Positions 61,422 through 61,467 of a DNA stretch of 61,467 bases are shown piece by piece (the first letter of the stretch is position 1; each line of letters starts with the position of its first letter). The stretch comes from an uncultured Clostridiaceae bacterium (GTDB lineage: Bacteria > Bacillota > Clostridia > TANB77 > CAG-508): positions 1 to 61,467 of the forward strand of contig CAOJCG010000014.1 in the NCBI GenBank assembly GCA_948356915.1, read 5' to 3'. The notes under the pieces are model-generated. The model was not told the DNA's origin. It saw only the letters and a program-made list of their open reading frames with translations, and did not search any database. Made by a program: the position numbers and the translations under genes.

Positions 61422-61467
61422 AAACACATCTCCTATTACAAATTTTAACCCTAACGACAACTTACTA

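Overview
This is about 61 kb of very AT-rich bacterial chromosome. The genes read with standard start and stop codons, most have strong GGAGG-type ribosome binding sites, and several terminators are T-rich hairpins. Spore germination genes (GerAB/GerAC type), DUF1540, a Tn4451-like mobile element, SCC-like tandem serine recombinases and many BceS/OmpR/MacB-like systems point to a spore-forming, probably gut-associated Clostridia (Bacillota). I cannot name the species.

Layout. 1-5450: a membrane protein, a SanA/YdcF-like protein, a LOG-like protein and a MATE transporter fused to a cytidylate-kinase-like domain. 5597-5670: a tRNA-Gly(UCC) with an unusual anticodon arm. About 5671-19775: a mobilizable element (TndX/TnpX-type integrase, TnpW, MobV relaxase, candidate oriT, heterodimeric ABC exporter, TnpV, Hol_Tox-like type I toxin with antisense RNA, a decayed second recombinase, alanine racemase plus MazF), bounded by 27-bp direct repeats. 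20403-24092: gerAB-gerAC operon and fba. 24256-27621: a divergent pair, AAA-M41 protease and beta-CASP hydrolase. 27752-31773: DUF1540, IbrB/IbrA-like pair, YoeB/YefM-like toxin-antitoxin. 31858-36743: two large ABC transporters with FtsX-type permeases. 36924-43650: a peroxiredoxin gene cut off by an element with two tandem serine recombinases and small accessory genes. 43720-61421: an almost uniformly minus-strand block with a two-component/ABC operon, TetR, AraC and XRE regulators, EreA-like esterase, GNAT, flavodoxin and small membrane proteins, separated by a dispersed hairpin repeat.

Main result. Eight sites in seven genes (LOG, MATE-kinase, serine recombinase twice, GerAB permease, fructose-bisphosphate aldolase, an ABC ATPase, a DUF5050-like protein) break the reading frame by +1. 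Every one is an in-frame CGG followed by A or T, and reading the four bases CGGA or CGGT as one glycine restores the family sequence (for example GPNGAGKST in the ATPase and VDNGFTSV in the aldolase). The tRNA-Gly at 5597-5670 has the anticodon loop CUUCCGA: G37 extends UCC to UCCG, the exact complement of CGGA. I propose that this genome uses, or tolerates, quadruplet CGGN decoding as glycine by a derived tRNA-Gly. Seven other in-frame CGG codons are read as ordinary triplets; five of them are in the divergent pair 24256-27621, which may be recently acquired. Sequencing or assembly error is the main alternative and is testable.
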